Source: Candidatus Thorarchaeota archaeon (lineage in GTDB: Archaea > Asgardarchaeota > Thorarchaeia > Thorarchaeales > Thorarchaeaceae). Taken from it: 9,089 nt of DNA. Positions 1-6,842 of the stretch are shown piece after piece (position 1 is the first letter of the stretch; the number at the start of each line of letters is the position of its first letter). The stretch spans positions 1-9,089 of the forward strand of contig JAEOSL010000133.1 in the NCBI GenBank assembly GCA_016840385.1. Direction: 5' to 3'. The notes beneath the pieces are model-generated. The model was not told the origin of the DNA. It saw nothing but the letters and a program-made list of their open reading frames with translations, and made no database searches. The position numbers were made by a program, and so were the translations under genes.

Positions 1-145
1 AGCTATTTGCATCATATAATCGGATGACACCGTCACGACCACCTGTGCATAATTCAGATGTACCGTTCCCAGTTACATCACCGACTGCAATAGCACTGGT
101 GCTCTCATCGTCGTCAATTTCGAATAGAATCTTTGGTGAGCCCAC
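1..145 (-). CDS. FG-GAP/beta-propeller-like repeat protein, N-terminal end only (runs off left edge)
   Basis: On the minus strand the frame reads ...KILFEIDDDESTSAIAVGD, then VTGNGTSELCTGGRDGVI and RLYDANS, and stays open to the window edge. The pattern A-V-G-D-V-T-G-N-G followed by E-L..GG.DG.IRLYD is that of FG-GAP/VCBS-type or related beta-propeller blades, in which an Asp/Asn-rich loop (D-x-T-G-N-G) often binds calcium. Such proteins are usually extracellular or scaffold-like; the role here is unknown. The frame is open back to a TAG at 221-223 but contains no ATG or TTG. The only conventional start is GTG at 143-145, which I used. The in-frame sequence before it (GLTIPRFDIQSAFSQLRKVTD) looks protein-like, so a lost start, a frameshift or a decayed gene is possible. 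No signal peptide is visible. The family call is moderately sure; the start is unsure. Confidence 0.5.
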   Translation of the reverse strand, partial: MGSPKILFEIDDDESTSAIAVGDVTGNGTSELCTGGRDGVIRLYDANS

Positions 146-307
146 GTCAGTTACCTTCCGGAGTTGTGAAAAGGCACTTTGAATATCAAATCTGGGAATT
201 GTAAGCCCAAATACCAGTGCCTAATGATATATTGACTGCGTCGGGTGACTATTTTTACTTTGTGCGGTCAGCCTCCAGCACTCTGAAGAGGTCTGTTTAC
301 AACATAG

Positions 308-314
308 TATTTAA
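308..314 (+). promoter_or_regulatory. TATA-like box before the ABC ATPase gene
   Basis: TATTTAA lies about 39 bases (centre to A) before the ATG at 350. An archaeal TATA box sits about 26 bases before the transcription start, which would give a leader of roughly a dozen bases. The sequence between box and ATG has no Shine-Dalgarno match, consistent with a short leader. This is a pattern match only. Confidence 0.35.
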
Positions 315-349
315 CAGAGAAGCGGAGTAAGACATTACTTGGATGTAAA

Positions 350-1147
350 ATGCCCAAACTCTCAGTTCGCAACCTATCAAAGTCATATCCGAACGGTGAT
401 TCAGGCGAAACTGAGGTTCTAGACAATATTTCCTTTGATGTTGAAGAAGGAGAATTATTGAGTATCCTTGGACCAAGCGGTTGTGGGAAGACAACCTTAC
501 TGAAAATCATCGCAGGTCTCTTGGAACAAGATGAGGGAGAAGTTCTCATCGACGGACAACAGGTAGAGCCGGGACACAACAGAGTTGGCTATATTTTTCA
601 ACAGGAATCATTGTTCCCATGGAGAACTGTAAGACAGAATGTCGAATTCGGTCTTGAGGTCAAGGGAGTTCCAAAAGAGAAGATTAGTCGAAGAGTAGAC
701 GAAGCTATCAAGATTGCAGGTTTGGAGGGACTTGATGACCATTATCCCCACGAGATATCAGGAGGTCAGGCTCGAAAGACCGAGATGGCTCGTAGTCTCA
801 TTCTCTCTCCGGACATGCTTGTAGCTGATGAAGCGCTCTCCAATCTTGATGCCCAGACTAGAAATTATCTTCAAGAGGAATTTCTCAGAATTCAGGATCT
901 AACTGGCTCGACTATTCTTTTTGTTTCACATAATGTCGATGAAACTGTTTTCCTGTCAGATCGCATACTTGTTCTTAGCAACATGCCCGCCAAGGTAATT
1001 GCAGAATACAAAATTGATCTACCTAGACCCAGAGTTCGAACTTCACAGGAATGCTTGGCACATCGAAGTCAAATTCTGGATGTTCTCCGTGTAGAACAAG
1101 AAAAGTCGATGGAACGAACTAAACAGAAACAGACTGCCTCCATCTAA
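350..1147 (+). CDS. ABC transporter ATPase, nitrate/sulfonate/taurine type (SsuB/TauB/NrtD-like)
   Basis: This is the 265-residue cytoplasmic ATPase that powers import by the permease and binding protein encoded opposite it. Motifs in order: Walker A GPSGCGKTT (41-49), Q-loop YIFQQ (81-85) followed by ESLFPW typical of this subfamily, signature ISGGQ (136-140), Walker B LVADE (157-161), D-loop SNLD (164-167) and H-loop SH (193-194). Length matches the family. Two spots differ from the common form. The residue after the catalytic Glu is Ala (DEALSNLD) where DEPF.ALD is usual, and the signature continues QARKTEMARSL where MRQRV.[IL]ARAL is usual. All catalytic residues are present, so it should be active. 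The last nine codons overlap the end of the convergent permease gene. The ATG at 350 follows a TATA-like box and gives a normal N-terminus (MPKLSVRNLSKSY). The substrate cannot be read from the ATPase. Confidence 0.93.
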   Translation: MPKLSVRNLSKSYPNGDSGETEVLDNISFDVEEGELLSILGPSGCGKTTLLKIIAGLLEQDEGEVLIDGQQVEPGHNRVGYIFQQESLFPWRTVRQNVEFGLEVKGVPKEKISRRVDEAIKIAGLEGLDDHYPHEISGGQARKTEMARSLILSPDMLVADEALSNLDAQTRNYLQEEFLRIQDLTGSTILFVSHNVDETVFLSDRILVLSNMPAKVIAEYKIDLPRPRVRTSQECLAHRSQILDVLRVEQEKSMERTKQKQTASI

Positions 1148-1952
1148 GAAGATACTTCTCAACAAGAAGGAAAGCGAATGTTATCAAGAAACCAATCAAA
1201 CCAATAAGAAGCATACCTGAAATTACTTCTGCAGTTCTGCCGACTGCCCAATATGTCCATATCAAATAGCCCAGACCATCACGACCACGCAACATTTCTG
1301 CAGCGACTAAACACATCCAGCCAATACCAAAACCGATTCTAAGTCCAGCAAAGATTTCAGGTCCAGCAGAAGGAAGTACGATTTTCCCGAGAATTTGACG
1401 TTCATTTGCACCCAGTGTCTTTGCAGAGTCGATATGGACGGGTTCGGTCCTCTTTACACCAGTTGTTGTATTGATTAGAATTGGAAAGAATGCACCCACC
1501 CAGATAATGAAGGATTGTGTACCTATAACGTTGCCTTGAAACATTAGTAATGATAGTGGAATCCAGGCAATAGGAGGAATAGGTCTCATTGCCTCAACGA
1601 CTGGGCCCAATATTGAATCAGCAAGACGATATCGACCAATAATAATTCCTAATGGAATCGCGGTGAGTGCAGCAATAAGAAATCCGAGGGTAACTCTACC
1701 TACACTTGCAAAGATATGTTGAATCAAGTATATACCTTCACTATCACCTTCAAGCGTAAGTCTGAGTATTGCATTTACGACATCTACTAAGGTTATACCT
1801 GTCACACTTGCAATCATCTGCCAGAGAACCAGAAGGATGACTACAGGAATGAGGATCCTCAGAACAAGCAATTGAAGAAAGTCACGTACATTGAAACTAG
1901 GCCTAGTTGCTAGTCGAGGCTCAATATCTTGCTCCAGTTCAGATACCGACAT
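1119..1952 (-). CDS. ABC transporter permease, SsuC/TauC/NrtB family (BPD_transp_1)
   Basis: This integral membrane subunit forms the channel of the importer. From the ATG at 1952 it is 277 residues. The N-terminus is hydrophilic, followed by about six hydrophobic segments: LILIP-type near residues 31-45, then near 85-105, 130-140, 148-165, 205-220 and 248-266. The subfamily motif RPIPPIAWIPL follows the second helix. The EAA-type coupling loop, which docks on the ATPase, reads AKTLGANERQILGKIVLP with the conserved Gly and Leu-Pro. The frame is also open back to a TTG at 2009, which would overlap the binding-protein stop by 10 bases and add an Arg/Lys-rich stretch of 19 residues. I prefer ATG 1952, which leaves 47 bases between the genes. 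The gene follows the binding protein on the same strand, presumably in one transcript. Its 3' end overlaps the ATPase gene antisense by 29 bases. Confidence 0.92.
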   Translation of the reverse strand: MSVSELEQDIEPRLATRPSFNVRDFLQLLVLRILIPVVILLVLWQMIASVTGITLVDVVNAILRLTLEGDSEGIYLIQHIFASVGRVTLGFLIAALTAIPLGIIIGRYRLADSILGPVVEAMRPIPPIAWIPLSLLMFQGNVIGTQSFIIWVGAFFPILINTTTGVKRTEPVHIDSAKTLGANERQILGKIVLPSAGPEIFAGLRIGFGIGWMCLVAAEMLRGRDGLGYLIWTYWAVGRTAEVISGMLLIGLIGFLITFAFLLVEKYLLRWRQSVSV

Positions 1953-1999
1953 TCTTCTCAACACTGCTTGGATATGTCCTGCTTTTCTGTCTGTCGCTC

Positions 2000-3013
2000 T
2001 TAACAACAAAGGAGCAGATTATCGACGAAGGTTGTATTGAGGAATGAATCTAAGAATACGGTTGTATCAGATGGAATCTTCGCCGTTATGATGAAGTCTT
2101 CATGGATAAGGAAGTCTAGATACATTTCAATTCCCGTACGGTTAAGATTGTAGTCAAAGATGATATTGTTGAATGACGTTGTGACAGGAGTCAGATCCAT
2201 TTCTAACCAATCCACAGCAATTGCAATAGCTTCAGCAGGATTAGCTATGATCCATGTTTCAGCTTCAGCATGTATATCAATTACCTTCTGCACAATCTCT
2301 GGATTGTTTGCCATGAAAGTATTATCTGAAGCCACAACACAACAGGGATGCCGAGGCCAAATCTCTCCAGAGAGCGCAAGAGGAACTGCCTTTTCTTCAT
2401 ATTCTGCCAGACCATTGAAGGGTTCCCACACTACGAAGGCGGGTGTACTGGCTGTGAGTGAATCCGCCATAGCTGCTGGTATTGCTGACTCTGCAGTGAC
2501 GTTTGCCAAAGAGAGACCAGATTGATTCAAGGCTAATCGAAGCAGGAAGTTTTGAACGGTCGCAGGTCCGGGATGAAGAACTGTTTTACCAACCAGATCA
2601 GCAATAGTTGTAACATGACCAGCATCGTATTCAGATTTTTTGACCATTATCGCGGACCCTTCCATATTGACAGCCGCAAGGATTGTAATCATTATGTCCT
2701 GATTGAGACTTTTCACAAGGGCAGGAGCAGCTCCGAGATAGCCCATATCTATCTCACCCGCAAGAAAACCATCCATTACATAACCACCATTACCAAACTC
2801 TTCGAGCTGGACATTGATGCCCTCTCGTTCGAATAGACCATTTTCAACTGCAACTCGCAGTGCAAGCTGATGTAGATCTTTAGTGAGATAACCTATTCTT
2901 ACATCAGGTGTGGGCGGTGGATTCCAAACTGCAATGACTCCAAGGGATGCTACAACGATTACAATAACAGTAAGACCAATTGCCTGATTTCTCTCCACAA
3001 TCTGCAACTCCAT
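2000..3013 (-). CDS. ABC transporter substrate-binding protein, NMT1/SsuA-like, membrane-anchored
   Basis: This 337-residue extracytoplasmic receptor delivers substrate to the permease. An N-terminal hydrophobic helix (about residues 11-30) follows a short charged start and lacks a lipobox Cys, so it is likely an uncleaved membrane anchor. A Pro-rich linker (NPPPTPD, 31-37) leads to the binding domain. That domain opens with VRIGYLTKDLHQLALRVA and continues with ENGLFEREGINVQ, both typical of NMT1/SsuA/TauA-type periplasmic proteins. Other family marks are GEIDMGYLGAAPAL (86-99), the lobe crossing near FVVWEPF (193-199) and WPRHPCCVVAS (219-229), the last being a familiar motif of sulfonate/nitrate/pyrimidine-precursor binders. 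Candidate ligands are sulfonates, nitrate or thiamine-precursor pyrimidines, and I cannot choose between them. The ATG at 3011-3013 is the only sensible start. The C-terminus (NLLLCC) is unremarkable. It leads the SBP-permease transcript. Confidence 0.9.
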   Translation of the reverse strand: MELQIVERNQAIGLTVIVIVVASLGVIAVWNPPPTPDVRIGYLTKDLHQLALRVAVENGLFEREGINVQLEEFGNGGYVMDGFLAGEIDMGYLGAAPALVKSLNQDIMITILAAVNMEGSAIMVKKSEYDAGHVTTIADLVGKTVLHPGPATVQNFLLRLALNQSGLSLANVTAESAIPAAMADSLTASTPAFVVWEPFNGLAEYEEKAVPLALSGEIWPRHPCCVVASDNTFMANNPEIVQKVIDIHAEAETWIIANPAEAIAIAVDWLEMDLTPVTTSFNNIIFDYNLNRTGIEMYLDFLIHEDFIITAKIPSDTTVFLDSFLNTTFVDNLLLCC

Positions 3014-3060
3014 TCTAAACTATTGTTATATCATATATGAGCCTTGAGTTAGGTGCGTCC
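3014..3060. promoter_or_regulatory. AT-rich divergent promoter region between SBP and Alba-like gene
   Basis: The stretch TATTGTTATATCATATATGA (3021-3040) is the most AT-rich in this neighbourhood. It lies directly upstream of the minus-strand SBP start (3013) and upstream of the plus-strand gene. It contains TATA-like cores readable on either strand, such as TTATATCA and ATATATGA. The exact boxes and transcription starts cannot be fixed from sequence alone. Confidence 0.4.
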
Positions 3061-3102
3061 GTCGCCATCAAGTTGATTAGTCAGACTCGCTATTATTTCT
3101 TC

Positions 3103-3477
3103 ATGTCACTCAGAGAACGAATACCTGAACAATTGAATATTGGAGAGGACATCATCTCTATTGCACTCGAGTCCGATGTTGAAGTCTTCCCAACAAACGA
3201 GTATGTTCTGGTCGAGATTTCACATAAAGCGGGTAGGGTCAACATACCAAAGATTGTAGGAACCCTGCGAAATCTTGTGAAGGAAGAAGAGAAAATGGTA
3301 GCAATCCGAGGCTTTGGGTTCAAAGGAATCGGTCTTGCCGTTCGAGTGGCTCACGAACTCAAACTTGGAGAAAAGAAATTCACATACTTGATGACCTTTG
3401 ATACATTTGATGCGTCAGATCCTGAGGACAACAGACCAGTAACTAGTGTGCAGATAATCGTGCTACCACCAGCTTGA
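3103..3477 (+). CDS. Small Alba-like protein (putative nucleic-acid-binding), 124 aa
   Basis: From ATG 3103 the product is 124 residues (MSLRERIPEQLNIG...). The frame is open back to an ATG at 3037, but that start lies inside the AT-rich promoter region of the divergent gene and would add a poor 22-residue stretch, so I prefer 3103. The part from about residue 33 on follows the Alba layout: a strand (EYVLVEIS), a helix after GRVNIPKIVGTLRNLV, a strand with basic/Gly turn (KMVAIRGFGFKGIGLAV) where Alba proteins have the A-R-G-R-A-I-x-K-A-V segment, a helix (VAHELK), an acidic hairpin loop (FDASDPED) and a final strand (TSVQIIVL). Alba proteins coat DNA or bind RNA in archaea. The similarity is by eye only and the N-terminal 30 residues are extra. 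No link to the ABC genes is evident beyond position. Confidence 0.5.
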   Translation: MSLRERIPEQLNIGEDIISIALESDVEVFPTNEYVLVEISHKAGRVNIPKIVGTLRNLVKEEEKMVAIRGFGFKGIGLAVRVAHELKLGEKKFTYLMTFDTFDASDPEDNRPVTSVQIIVLPPA

Positions 3478-3532
3478 GTTTCGAAATAGGTGGAATGACT
3501 CCTGACTGATTCACCGGAGAACAGTTCAGATA

Positions 3533-4092
3533 ATGGAAAGATTAGAGCAAAATTATCGAAGATTAGATTTCCTGATTATTGTCCAGTATGTATGGACCCT
3601 GCAGAAGATCTGGTGTTCATCACAATCATAGAAAGTTATGGTCCTGATAGCTACGATTCAAGTTCATGGGTAAAGGGTGATGACAAGACTGCTGCAGCAC
3701 TTCAGTCTGCTAGGAGTTCAACGACGTTCTCAGTTCCAACATGTATGGCACATGGAAGTAAAAGTGTGAGAACAATTCGAACAAGATTTGTTACAGTCAT
3801 AGGTTTCTTTGTATTGTTCTATCCAATCATGTTCTACTTCCTTCAGATTAATTTAGCAGTGATTTACTCTAGATCACTCACTGAGCCAGTAATGGGAGCG
3901 GCATTCTTTATCTTTCTCTTAATTGGAACAATCTTATACGGATTATTTCCCAGAGCTCTGGAACGCAAATTGAAGTTTGAGAACACTAGTAGAACCAATG
4001 ATTCTGTTGATGTTGTAATTGCGAATAGAGAATATCGCCAAGTTTTCCTTGAGATGAATGCAGTATTTACGGACACGATACCTGATGAGTAG
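3533..4092 (+). CDS. Zinc-binding two-helix membrane protein of unknown function, 5' frame disrupted
   Basis: The main frame codes for MDPAEDLVFI... from ATG 3592 (166 residues), but in-frame codons just before it read KLSKIRFPDYCPVC, a clear half zinc ribbon, with no usable start. An ATG at 3533 in another frame reads MERLEQ. Adding one A to the AAAA run at 3549-3552 joins the two into MERLEQKLSKIRFPDYCPVC + MDPAEDL, 186 residues in all. In the joined protein C17-x2-C20 pairs with C71-x2-H74 (VPTCMAHG), which suggests one metal site. Two transmembrane helices follow (about 86-106 and 120-138) and then a soluble tail of about 45 residues. A GGAGA at 3516-3520 lies 12 bases before ATG 3533. 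The function is unknown. The one-base loss may be real, an assembly error, or a slippage site. If the annotated start is 3592, the first Cys pair is lost. Confidence 0.65.
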
Positions 4093-4167
4093 TTGATAGT
4101 ACACCATCGCTCTATTGGTAAGCTTCAAGAGGCTAGAATCACTGTACAAATTATTCCTTAAAGAATA

Positions 4168-4172
4168 GGGAG
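4168..4172 (+). promoter_or_regulatory. Shine-Dalgarno GGGAG that supports the GTG start at 4182
   Basis: GGGAG sits 9 bases before GTG 4182, a normal spacing. It also sits 5 bases before an ATG at 4178, but that ATG opens a frame of only three codons (ATGAGTGAATAA). The following frame from GTG gives an immediate signal peptide, so GTG is the likely start. Confidence 0.5.
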
Positions 4173-4181
4173 ATTGAATGA

Positions 4182-5375
4182 GTGAATAACAGAAGGTTAG
4201 CAATCAGTCTTCTACTGCTACTCTTTGTGTCAGCATTAGGATTCAGTAGCTCGACTCATTCATTGTCAATTAGTTCAAGCCAATCGACACGTACAATGAT
4301 TACAAGCCAAGTTGACAGCCCAATCTCTATTGGGAGTAATGCGGAATTATCTGAACTAAGCACCGCGGGTGTAGGTACTAGAAGTGACCCGTATATTATC
4401 GAGGGAAAAGTAATCAATGGAAGGACCTGCGTCTACATCCATGATACCACGTCGTCCTTCATTCTCCGGAATTCCGAATTCACATTTAATTCTACAGGGA
4501 TTACTGGAATAGGAACATCGGTCATTCGTCTTGAAAACACTGAAGATGGAGTGATTGAAAACTGCTATGTTCGTGGAGGAGATATTGCTATTGAACTACG
4601 AGTTGTATCAAACTGCTCAATCATTAATTCCATAGCCTTCGATGCCTATAGAGGAATATTGCTTGATACTGCCACCAATTGCACGATTATTGATAGCTCT
4701 ATTTTTGATAACTCCATAGGAATAATGGCTGTCAATTCAGATTCCTGTACTATTATCAACAACACGATCTATGCCAATTATCAACGTGGTGTACATGTTG
4801 AAGTATTCTGTGAAGATAACACCATTTTTGGAAATGCGATTGGATGGAATTCAGTCCAAAATGCAAGGGATAATGGAGAAAATACCGTATTTACAGACGG
4901 TGTTAGTATAGGTAATGGGTGGTCAGACTATAATTCTTCAGAGGAGTATTCCATTCCGGGCACTGGAGGTTCTATAGATCCATATGCTACTTTGTTGTTT
5001 GATTCAATACCACCAACAGTATTCGGATTATTCGATATTGTTGTAGACGTAGATCATAACGACGAAACGATAACTTGGTCCGCAAGTGATAATTTCCCCA
5101 AACACTATCAAATCTACGTAGAGGATCTTCTTGAGGAAGATAACGTTTGGGATGGTTCAGATATCTCATTTTCTTTAGAGCATCTACCTTTAGGCACTTA
5201 TACTATCACACTCAATTTGACAGACGGATCTGGGAATATGGGAAGTGATGAAGTTGTAGTATCGGTAATCTCGTTCCTCCTCGGAGGCATTGGAACCGAG
5301 CTTGTGATGTATGCATCGGGAGTCACGATGGTATGTTTCGTTGTCATTATTTTACTTGTCAAAAGATTTGCTTAG
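4182..5375 (+). CDS. Secreted NosD-type parallel beta-helix protein with Ig-like domain and C-terminal membrane anchor
   Basis: This 397-residue surface protein starts at GTG with a signal peptide (NNRRLAISLLLLLFVSALGFSS). A Ser/Thr-rich linker follows, then the entry motif of archaeal NosD-like proteins (ISIGSNAELSEL, GTRSDPYIIEGKVI; 48-79). About 80-225 is a right-handed beta-helix with short repeating coils, for example NCSIINS, RGILLDTATNCTIIDSSIF, NSIGIMAVNSDSCTIINNTI. The stretch ENTVFTDGVSIGNGWSDY (233-250) matches the usual closing segment (GNyWsDY). Residues about 277-363 (PPTVFGLFDIVVDVDHN...LTDGSGNMGSDEVVVSV) look like an Ig/FN3-like beta-sandwich domain of the sort seen in Asgard surface proteins. 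A final helix (about 376-394) ending in KRFA anchors it, with the bulk outside the cell. Beta-helix proteins of this type often bind or process polysaccharides; no catalytic residues are evident. It is paralogous to the next gene. Confidence 0.82.
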   Translation: MNNRRLAISLLLLLFVSALGFSSSTHSLSISSSQSTRTMITSQVDSPISIGSNAELSELSTAGVGTRSDPYIIEGKVINGRTCVYIHDTTSSFILRNSEFTFNSTGITGIGTSVIRLENTEDGVIENCYVRGGDIAIELRVVSNCSIINSIAFDAYRGILLDTATNCTIIDSSIFDNSIGIMAVNSDSCTIINNTIYANYQRGVHVEVFCEDNTIFGNAIGWNSVQNARDNGENTVFTDGVSIGNGWSDYNSSEEYSIPGTGGSIDPYATLLFDSIPPTVFGLFDIVVDVDHNDETITWSASDNFPKHYQIYVEDLLEEDNVWDGSDISFSLEHLPLGTYTITLNLTDGSGNMGSDEVVVSVISFLLGGIGTELVMYASGVTMVCFVVIILLVKRFA

Positions 5376-5476
5376 AACTCATTCTTCCGTCTGTACTACC
5401 CATTGCTATGATGCGAACTCTATTAATCGGTGCGAAGTAGAAAAAACTGTACTGCCGAAAGTAGAAGTGGTTGCCA

Positions 5477-6841
5477 ATGGGTCGAAATGGATTGAACATA
5501 CTAGCTGTCATTGTAGTAGTATCGCTACTCGTAATCAATGCTTCAAGACCTATAGAAGCACTAGAGGTCGAGCCTGCACAAACTTACACCCCCCATGCAA
5601 TTATTCAAATTGACGGGAATGCGGAATTTCTTGCCCTAGATGCAAGTGAGGGATGGGAAGGTGATGGCTCTCCAGAAAACCCAATCATTATCACAGGTTA
5701 CAGTTTTGCCGCAAATGAGCAAATGCTAAGAGTAGAAAACTCAGACCTACACTTTAAATTCATTGACAACCAGCTTGATGGTCTATTCTATGAGTGGTGC
5801 GGTGTTGCAATTATCAACGCTGCAAATGGAATAATCATGGACAACTACGTTCGAAGAGCTGCAGCTGGAATCCATGTTATTACCGTCGAGAATTTCACCA
5901 TCGAAGGAAATGAAGTTCATGATAGTACTTTCGGAGGTATTATTGTGGAAGATGGATCTCAAAATGTCATAGTGAAAGACAACATAGTATACGACAATCA
6001 GGACCATGGCATCCATATTGGTAATCCGTATGGTTCTGCAATAAGTCACAATGTCACTATATCAGGAAATACAGTTTACGAGAATAGCCCAAGTGGAATT
6101 CGCCTTCTAGAGGCAGAAAATTGTATTGTGAGTAACAATAAGGTCTATGACCATAGTCAGAAAGGGCTCCTAGTTGAAGCTGGTTCTCATCACATCAATT
6201 TCAACAACATCACGAATTGCCAGACAGGAATTCACATCATGGGTGGAAATGCAACACTCGAACACAATACAATATCAGGTGTAGAGTATGGTATTTCAGT
6301 TATCACAGAGCACAATACATTCTCACAGAATTACATTACTAATTGTGAAGAGATTGGCTTGCGATTCTATTATTCATATTCTGATGGAGTGGGCGGAGCA
6401 AACAATGTTGTCACAGGAAATATCATTGCAAATAACACAAGAATGGGTCTAGATATTACTGCAAATGCTGATGATAACAGAATTCAGAACAACTACTTCT
6501 TCAGGAATGGTGGTTCAAGCCAAGCAGCCGATGATGGTGAGAACAATTTCATCGATGGTAATTACTGGGATGATTGGACAGCTCCAGATACAAACAATGA
6601 CAGTATCGTGGATGTTCCATACTCGATTGATGGAAATTCAGGGAATAGCGATCTTCACCCAATGGCTGCTCCAGATGAGTCAATCCCACCGTGGTACGTT
6701 GCACCTAGTACGAGTGGAAATGAAACTACTACCACCACTACTACAGAGTCAACATTTCCAGTGGACACAGTGATACTTACAGCCGGTGTTACAGCCGTAG
6801 CAGTTATTTTGATTGTAGTAGTCTTTGTGAAAAAGAAATAA
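5477..6841 (+). CDS. Secreted NosD-type parallel beta-helix protein with Thr-rich stalk and C-terminal membrane anchor
   Basis: From ATG 5477 this is 454 residues; an in-frame TTG at 5471 would add two. The N-terminus is a signal peptide (GRNGLNILAVIVVVSLLVINAS). Next comes the NosD entry motif IIQIDGNAEFLAL with GWEGDGSPENPIIITGY (about 43-75). About ten beta-helix coils follow (about 85-345), with the typical N-x-I/V and G-I-x-I/V turns, for example NVIVKDNIVYDNQDHGIHI and NCIVSNNKVYDHSQKGLLV. The closing motif NFIDGNYWDDW, then DVPYSIDG and DLHPM, matches NosD/CASH-type ends well. A Pro/Thr stalk (ETTTTTTTEST) leads to one transmembrane helix (about 429-450) and a KKK tail, so the protein should face outward. 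It lies 95 bases after the first beta-helix gene on the same strand, and the two look like a tandem duplication that diverged. Its stop is one base from the stop of the convergent nuclease gene. Confidence 0.88.
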   Translation: MGRNGLNILAVIVVVSLLVINASRPIEALEVEPAQTYTPHAIIQIDGNAEFLALDASEGWEGDGSPENPIIITGYSFAANEQMLRVENSDLHFKFIDNQLDGLFYEWCGVAIINAANGIIMDNYVRRAAAGIHVITVENFTIEGNEVHDSTFGGIIVEDGSQNVIVKDNIVYDNQDHGIHIGNPYGSAISHNVTISGNTVYENSPSGIRLLEAENCIVSNNKVYDHSQKGLLVEAGSHHINFNNITNCQTGIHIMGGNATLEHNTISGVEYGISVITEHNTFSQNYITNCEEIGLRFYYSYSDGVGGANNVVTGNIIANNTRMGLDITANADDNRIQNNYFFRNGGSSQAADDGENNFIDGNYWDDWTAPDTNNDSIVDVPYSIDGNSGNSDLHPMAAPDESIPPWYVAPSTSGNETTTTTTTESTFPVDTVILTAGVTAVAVILIVVVFVKKK

Positions 6842-6842
6842 T

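Noticed and set aside
2160..2836. Plus-strand open frames of 121 and 94 codons
   Set aside because: Both lie inside and antisense to the well-supported solute-binding protein gene.
5311..5613. Plus-strand 100-codon Cys/His-containing frame bridging the two beta-helix genes
   Set aside because: It overlaps the C-terminal anchor of the first gene and the signal peptide of the second in another frame, and its Cys/His residues form no regular motif.
6721..6750. Thr-codon run as a possible simple-sequence contingency repeat
   Set aside because: The codons are mixed (ACT/ACC/ACA) and match a normal Thr-rich stalk, so slippage is unlikely.
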